From NCBI GenBank assembly GCA_007123395.1, contig SKLD01000465.1, positions 1 through 18,373 of the forward strand: a DNA stretch of 18,373 bases, written 5' to 3'. Made by a program: the position numbers and the translations under genes. Under the pieces are notes generated by a model. The model ran no database searches. It worked only from the letters and a program-made list of their open reading frames with translations, and was not told where the DNA came from. Source of the stretch: Opitutales bacterium. Lineage in GTDB: Bacteria > Verrucomicrobiota > Verrucomicrobiia > Opitutales > Oceanipulchritudinaceae. How positions within the stretch are numbered: position 1 is the first letter of the stretch; each line of letters starts with the position of its first letter. Below, one piece after another: positions 14,972 through 18,373 of the stretch.

Positions 14972-15007
14972 CCCTGCAGGGTTGTGATTGTCTTGCGGCT
15001 GAGCCGC
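14972..15007 (-). terminator. Stem-loops just after the histidine kinase stop codon
   Basis: GCGGC-TGA-GCCGC (14995-15007) begins immediately after the kinase TAA on the minus strand. The 10-bp palindrome CCCTGCAGGG (14972-14981) follows. No U-run follows either stem, so a factor-independent terminator is only possible. Confidence 0.3.
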
Positions 15008-16426
15008 TTAACTGGCGGCGACACGTGGAAACGTGAGGGAGAGGCGGGTGCCGGAGACACCTTCGACGAACACCTCGCCTCCCAGTTTTGCGGTTGCCTC
15101 GCGGATGAGGGAAAACCCGGCGGAGGGTGCGTCTTCCACGGAAAAATCATCCGGCAGGCCGGCTCCGTTGTCTGAAACCGCGATGTGAATGCGTTTCACA
15201 TCGCCCGCGAGGCGAACCGTCACGCGGCCGAAGAAGTCTTCGGGAAAGGCATGGCGGGCCACGTTGGTGAGGGCCTCGTTGATGAACAAGCCGAGTTGGG
15301 CGGCGCGTTCCATATCCAGTTCCACGTCGGCGAGTTCAAATTCCGGTTGCAGCTGCCGCGTCTCGTTCTTGAAGGTGCGCCGCACGGTCTCCCAGAGCAG
15401 ACGGATGTAATTGTTGACACTGACGACTGCCGTACCCCTCTCCTGGTGATAGACATCGTGAAGGAGCGAGAGGGCCCAAGCGCGGCACATGCTCTCGCGC
15501 ATGACAACGGCTGCCGGGCTGCTCTCGGGGAACCGCTTTGATTCTTTGCCGAGGAGTTCGGAAATGGCGTGCATACTGGCCCGCGACCGGGTGTGGGCAC
15601 CGCGCAATGCCGCCTCGCACTCCCGTACGGCGCGCTCCAGTTCCTTCTCCCGGCCGCGGCTGTCAGTGACGTCGGTGATCGTCGTGATCTTGAAGATCTG
15701 CCCGTCGCGGGATTCGAAGCGAACCGACTTAACGATTGTTTCGCGCACACCACCGTCGGCGCACACAACCTGCCAGTCGAGCGTACTGTTTGTCTGCTCG
15801 CCGCGGACGAAGCGCTCATGCAACTCCCGCGCATGCGCGTGCAGGTAACGCGGCAGGATGGTCGTAAACGGTTTCCCCAGAAGGTCTTCCTCGCTGTGGC
15901 CGAAGACCTCACTGTAAGCGCGGTTAACGCGCAGAAACCGGCCGTCCGGCGAAAGCACGCAGACGCCGACTTGGATGGCGTCGAAGACGTGCTCGAGCAT
16001 ACGGTGGCAGTCCTCGCCCGGCAAACTGCGAAGGTCCCGGTTCAAGCTCTGCGTCCGGTCCAACACATCCTCGATTGCCTCCATGCGATAGGGTTGGCGG
16101 AGCGAGCCGACATGTCTGCCGAGGCTTGCGGCGGCGTCCTCCGATTCGCGAAAGTCGCCGAGATAGACAACCGGGCGGGATGAATCCGGAACGACTATGG
16201 AGGATGCATCGCCCGCTTCCGCCCCGTCGCCGCGAGGAACCGACGGATTCAGAAAGACCACGGAAAAAGTCCGCATCTGCACGGCGGCTTGAGCATCGGC
16301 AAGATTTTCAACGACTTCGTAGTCCCGGTATCCCAACTTCCGCAGAAGGTAGCCGAGAGACATCTGACTCACGGCGTCGTCTTCTACGATCAGGATGGGA
16401 AATTCCGATGCGATAGGGTCTACCAT
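15008..16426 (-). CDS. PAS histidine kinase with degenerate N-terminal receiver domain
   Basis: A 472-residue cytoplasmic protein with no membrane segment. Residues 8-125 form a response-regulator receiver fold: ILIVEDD keeps the acidic pair, but the phospho-acceptor Asp is Asn60 (VVFLNPSVP) and the conserved Lys before Pro is Gln111. A PAS domain follows at about 142-258 (VFDAIQVGVCVLSPDGRFLRVNRAYSEVFG). Then a HisKA_2-like dimerisation helix (EAALRGAHTRSRASMHAISELLG) has His278 but not the usual HHR.KN motif. The ATPase domain has an intact N box FINEALTNVARHAFP (381-395), DNGAG (419-423) and a final GGEVFVEG..GTRLSLTFP. The ATG at 16426 gives the normal receiver start. No partner regulator is adjacent. 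The output may be via an orphan regulator or non-phosphorylating control. Confidence 0.82.
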   Translation of the reverse strand: MVDPIASEFPILIVEDDAVSQMSLGYLLRKLGYRDYEVVENLADAQAAVQMRTFSVVFLNPSVPRGDGAEAGDASSIVVPDSSRPVVYLGDFRESEDAAASLGRHVGSLRQPYRMEAIEDVLDRTQSLNRDLRSLPGEDCHRMLEHVFDAIQVGVCVLSPDGRFLRVNRAYSEVFGHSEEDLLGKPFTTILPRYLHAHARELHERFVRGEQTNSTLDWQVVCADGGVRETIVKSVRFESRDGQIFKITTITDVTDSRGREKELERAVRECEAALRGAHTRSRASMHAISELLGKESKRFPESSPAAVVMRESMCRAWALSLLHDVYHQERGTAVVSVNNYIRLLWETVRRTFKNETRQLQPEFELADVELDMERAAQLGLFINEALTNVARHAFPEDFFGRVTVRLAGDVKRIHIAVSDNGAGLPDDFSVEDAPSAGFSLIREATAKLGGEVFVEGVSGTRLSLTFPRVAAS

Positions 16427-16658
16427 GTTGAAATAGCAGCGATTAGGGACCCGAATAAGACGCAATAGGGTCAACTATTCAAGCAAAAAATACAGAAAAT
16501 ACGTATTTAGTTTTCTTTTTCAAGGTAATTAGCACGCCTGTTTTAAGGTATAGCAATACCTTTCGAAGAACAACGGGGCACCCACAAAAGATTATTTTGC
16601 CTACCCTGCAAGCCAAAAACGGATGTGGATGACAGAGTTCTGTGACGCGGAATCTTCC
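16427..16658. promoter_or_regulatory. AT-rich region upstream of the kinase with two palindromes
   Basis: AAATACGTATTT at 16497-16508 is a perfect 12-bp palindrome about 70 bp upstream of the kinase ATG. AAGGTAT-AGCA-ATACCTT at 16545-16562 is a perfect 7+4+7 inverted repeat, and a direct copy of AAGGTA lies at 16522-16527. These are plausible operator sites for the kinase promoter. The same region must hold the transcription end of the aminotransferase gene, but no U-run terminator is visible. Confidence 0.4.
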
Positions 16659-17939
16659 TCATCCGGCGGCGCGCGCGGCGGCACGTAGAAAGCGTCGCGC
16701 AGCTTCTTCGATGCGTTCGGCGGCGAGCGCTCCGAAGCTCAAGCGCACAAAATTGCGCGGCGCTCCCTCAGCGAAACACAAGTCGCCGGGCACGTAGAGG
16801 ACTGATTCATCCATGGCGGCGCGCCAGAGCGGGCCGTCAAAGGAAGTATCGAGCCCGTCGGGTGCCCGCAACCAGAGGAGAAGGCCTCCACGCGGGGACT
16901 CCCAGTGCCAGCCCTGCGCGCGCAGGCCCGCCCTCTCGAGGACATCCTCGAGGCGGGCTGCCTTCACCGCATAGAACGGTCGCACCTCCCGCAGGTGGTG
17001 CGCGTAGTCACCGCATCGCAGTGCCTCGCGGAGAACAGCTTGGGCAAACTGTGACGACCCGAAATCCTGATGCCCTTTGATCCGCTCCAACCCTTCGCGC
17101 CAAACCGTCGAGCGGGTCAGACCGTAGCCGGTCTTGAGGCCGGTGGCGAAGGGTTTGGTGAGCGTTCCCGCGTAGAGCACGGGATGATCATGCCACGCCT
17201 CCATGCTGAGCATCGAGGTAACGGTCGGCGGTTCACCGAAAAACAGCTCGCGGTAGGCCATATCCTCCACCACGGGCAGATCCGGCGCTTCCGCACGGAA
17301 GGCTTCGGCGAGTGCCGCCTTTTCCTCTTTGGAGAGGCTGCGCGCGGAGGGATTGGCAAACGCGCCCATCAAATAAGCAAGCCGCGGTCGCCCGGCCCCG
17401 CCCGCCGCGCGCCACTGCCGCAATTGGCGGCGGCAGGCCTCCGTGTCGACGGCCCCATCCGGCGCCGAGGGCATCGATACCGGACGCACCCCGAGCCCGC
17501 GCAGCAGCTCAAGAAAGACAAAGTAACTCGGTGCCTGCACCCAGACGGTGTCCCCGGGGTCACAGAAGAGCTGCACCGTCATGTAGAGGAGTTGCTGTGA
17601 CCCGTTTGTGACAATCATGTCATCCGGACCGAGTCCCGGCAGTGTTTCTTCCGGAAATGACCGCAGATGCTCTGCGAGCGCCGCGCGCAGCTCCGGATCG
17701 CCCGCATTGCGCCCGTATTGCAGGTAAGTCTTCCCCGGATCCGAAGCGCGAAGGGCGGCCACCGCGCGCTCCACGGCGGCGGCGGGCAGGCGCGAGTTGT
17801 CGGTGAAACCGGCGGCCAGCGAAAGCAGTTCAGGCCGCTCCAGTGCAGCCGTCATCAAGCGCGTAATCACCGGCTCCTCGCGCATGGCCAATTGTCCTGT
17901 CGCAGAGAGCCGTAGGACCGTTTCCCGCCTCCTTGTCAT
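16659..17939 (-). CDS. PLP-dependent aminotransferase, fold type I (2-aminoadipate/aromatic type)
   Basis: A 426-residue enzyme transferring amino groups via pyridoxal phosphate. Seen: YLQYGRNAGDPELRAALAEHL (72-92), VTNGSQQLLYMTVQLFCDPGD (110-130), PSYF (137-140), Asn196 in AFANPSARSLS, Asp226 and Tyr229 in VEDMAYRELFF, PLP-binding Lys262 in AGTLTKPFATGLKTGY, and a C-terminal substrate-carboxylate Arg in NFVRLSFG. This pattern fits the LysN/Aro8-like family related to the MocR effector domain, but no GntR DNA-binding domain is fused. The usual Arg of the GLRTGY motif is Lys269. Start ATG at 17939 is chosen; an ATG at 17885 would remove 18 residues. Longer upstream extensions run antisense to the next gene and are rejected. 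The substrate is unknown. Confidence 0.88.
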   Translation of the reverse strand: MTRRRETVLRLSATGQLAMREEPVITRLMTAALERPELLSLAAGFTDNSRLPAAAVERAVAALRASDPGKTYLQYGRNAGDPELRAALAEHLRSFPEETLPGLGPDDMIVTNGSQQLLYMTVQLFCDPGDTVWVQAPSYFVFLELLRGLGVRPVSMPSAPDGAVDTEACRRQLRQWRAAGGAGRPRLAYLMGAFANPSARSLSKEEKAALAEAFRAEAPDLPVVEDMAYRELFFGEPPTVTSMLSMEAWHDHPVLYAGTLTKPFATGLKTGYGLTRSTVWREGLERIKGHQDFGSSQFAQAVLREALRCGDYAHHLREVRPFYAVKAARLEDVLERAGLRAQGWHWESPRGGLLLWLRAPDGLDTSFDGPLWRAAMDESVLYVPGDLCFAEGAPRNFVRLSFGALAAERIEEAARRFLRAAARAAG

Positions 17940-18029
17940 CCGTCCAAGCCCTAGCACAGGCGGTTGGCGATGCAACACGGAAGCGTGCCTGCGATTGCCA
18001 AACGCGCGGATCGCTGAATCCATTGATGC
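17940..18029. promoter_or_regulatory. Divergent intergenic region aminotransferase / msrC
   Basis: These 90 bp separate two divergent starts, so both promoters should be here. Imperfect dyad arms TTGGC and GCCAA frame its centre. No standard promoter elements were recognised. Confidence 0.2.
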
Positions 18030-18373
18030 ATGGACCCAACCGATTACAAGCTTCTCCACCGCCAAGCGGCAGCGCTTTTCGAGGGCATCCGCGACCGAAC
18101 GGCAAACGCCGCCAATCTCGCGGCGCTCGTTTACCACGGGGTGGCCGACCTCAATTGGGTCGGCTTCTACTGGTGGAAGAACAGCGAACTCATTCTCGGC
18201 CCGTTCCAAGGTCGTCCGGCCTGCGTGCGCATCGCCGCCGGGCAGGGTGTCTGCGGCACGGCCCTCGCCGAAGGCCAAACCCTCCGCGTGCCGGACGTTC
18301 ACGCCTTCCCCGGCCATATAGCCTGCGACCCGCGCTCGCGCTCCGAGTTGGTCGTCCCTCTGTATGCCGGGAA
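18030..18373 (+). CDS. msrC: Free methionine-(R)-sulfoxide reductase (GAF domain), 5' part only
   Basis: The frame from ATG 18030 is open for 114 codons to the window edge. The product is a GAF-fold fRMsr, which reduces free L-methionine-(R)-sulfoxide with thioredoxin as reductant. Seen: LNWVGFYWW (41-49), LGPFQGRPACVRI (56-68), GQGVCGTAL (71-79), VPDVHAFPGHIACD (87-100), SRSELVVPL (103-111). The three family cysteines are Cys65, Cys75 and Cys99, with the spacing of E. coli MsrC (10 and 24). The start gives the typical MDPTDYKLL N-terminus, with no visible Shine-Dalgarno. Only the C-terminal strand/helix should be missing. Confidence 0.93.
   Translation, partial: MDPTDYKLLHRQAAALFEGIRDRTANAANLAALVYHGVADLNWVGFYWWKNSELILGPFQGRPACVRIAAGQGVCGTALAEGQTLRVPDVHAFPGHIACDPRSRSELVVPLYAG

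Noticed and set aside
16170..16195. A third copy of the REP loop (GATGAATC) in the kinase gene
   Set aside because: It lies in coding sequence of the receiver domain and lacks the G-rich/C-rich stem of the other two copies; chance match likely.
17940..18317. N-terminal extension of the aminotransferase to 18317
   Set aside because: It would run antisense through msrC, which has a conserved reading frame; similarity to aminotransferases begins after 17939.

Overview
The window is a GC-rich bacterial chromosome segment carrying housekeeping genes, with short AT-rich intergenic islands. Most genes lack a recognisable Shine-Dalgarno sequence. Together with the YhaM-type nuclease and the RAYT-family transposases, this suits a Gram-negative-like lineage such as Verrucomicrobiota (Opitutia-like). 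That placement is inference from general gene content; there is no marker rRNA here.

Layout. The left edge (1-246, minus) holds the 5' part of a RAYT-type Y1/HUH transposase. Next come a YhaM-like 3'-5' exoribonuclease (plus) and convergent alaS preceded by leuB (minus, probable operon). Divergent from leuB is a flavin disulfide oxidoreductase (plus), followed by a second, complete RAYT paralogue (7049-8050, plus). Just downstream of that RAYT are two hairpins in inverted orientation that share the same 9-nt loop, the arrangement expected of a REP pair mobilised by a RAYT.

From 12157 down to 8248 (minus) lies a compact acyl-carrier cassette: ACP1, a short AMP-forming ligase, a KAS III (FabH-like) condensing enzyme, ACP2 and a NeuD/PglD-like left-handed beta-helix acyltransferase. 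A plausible division of labour is that the ligase activates an acid, an ACP carries it, KAS III extends it by two carbons, and the acyltransferase places an acyl group on an (amino)sugar. Between the ligase and KAS III sits an array of about 41-42 bp repeats, each centred on the palindrome GGGGACAGGAATGTCCCC. The most degenerate copy forms the 3' end of the ligase gene itself, including the codon of its predicted catalytic lysine. This cassette with its embedded hairpin array is the most unusual part of the window.

Upstream of the cassette is a membrane-anchored YfgM-like protein (minus). Divergent from it are trpC and rsmA (plus, 25 bp apart). Then come an unusual PAS histidine kinase whose receiver domain has lost its phospho-acceptor aspartate (minus), a class I/II-fold aminotransferase (minus) and, at the right edge, the 5' part of a free methionine-(R)-sulfoxide reductase gene (plus). 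I saw no tRNA, rRNA, CRISPR array or replication origin.
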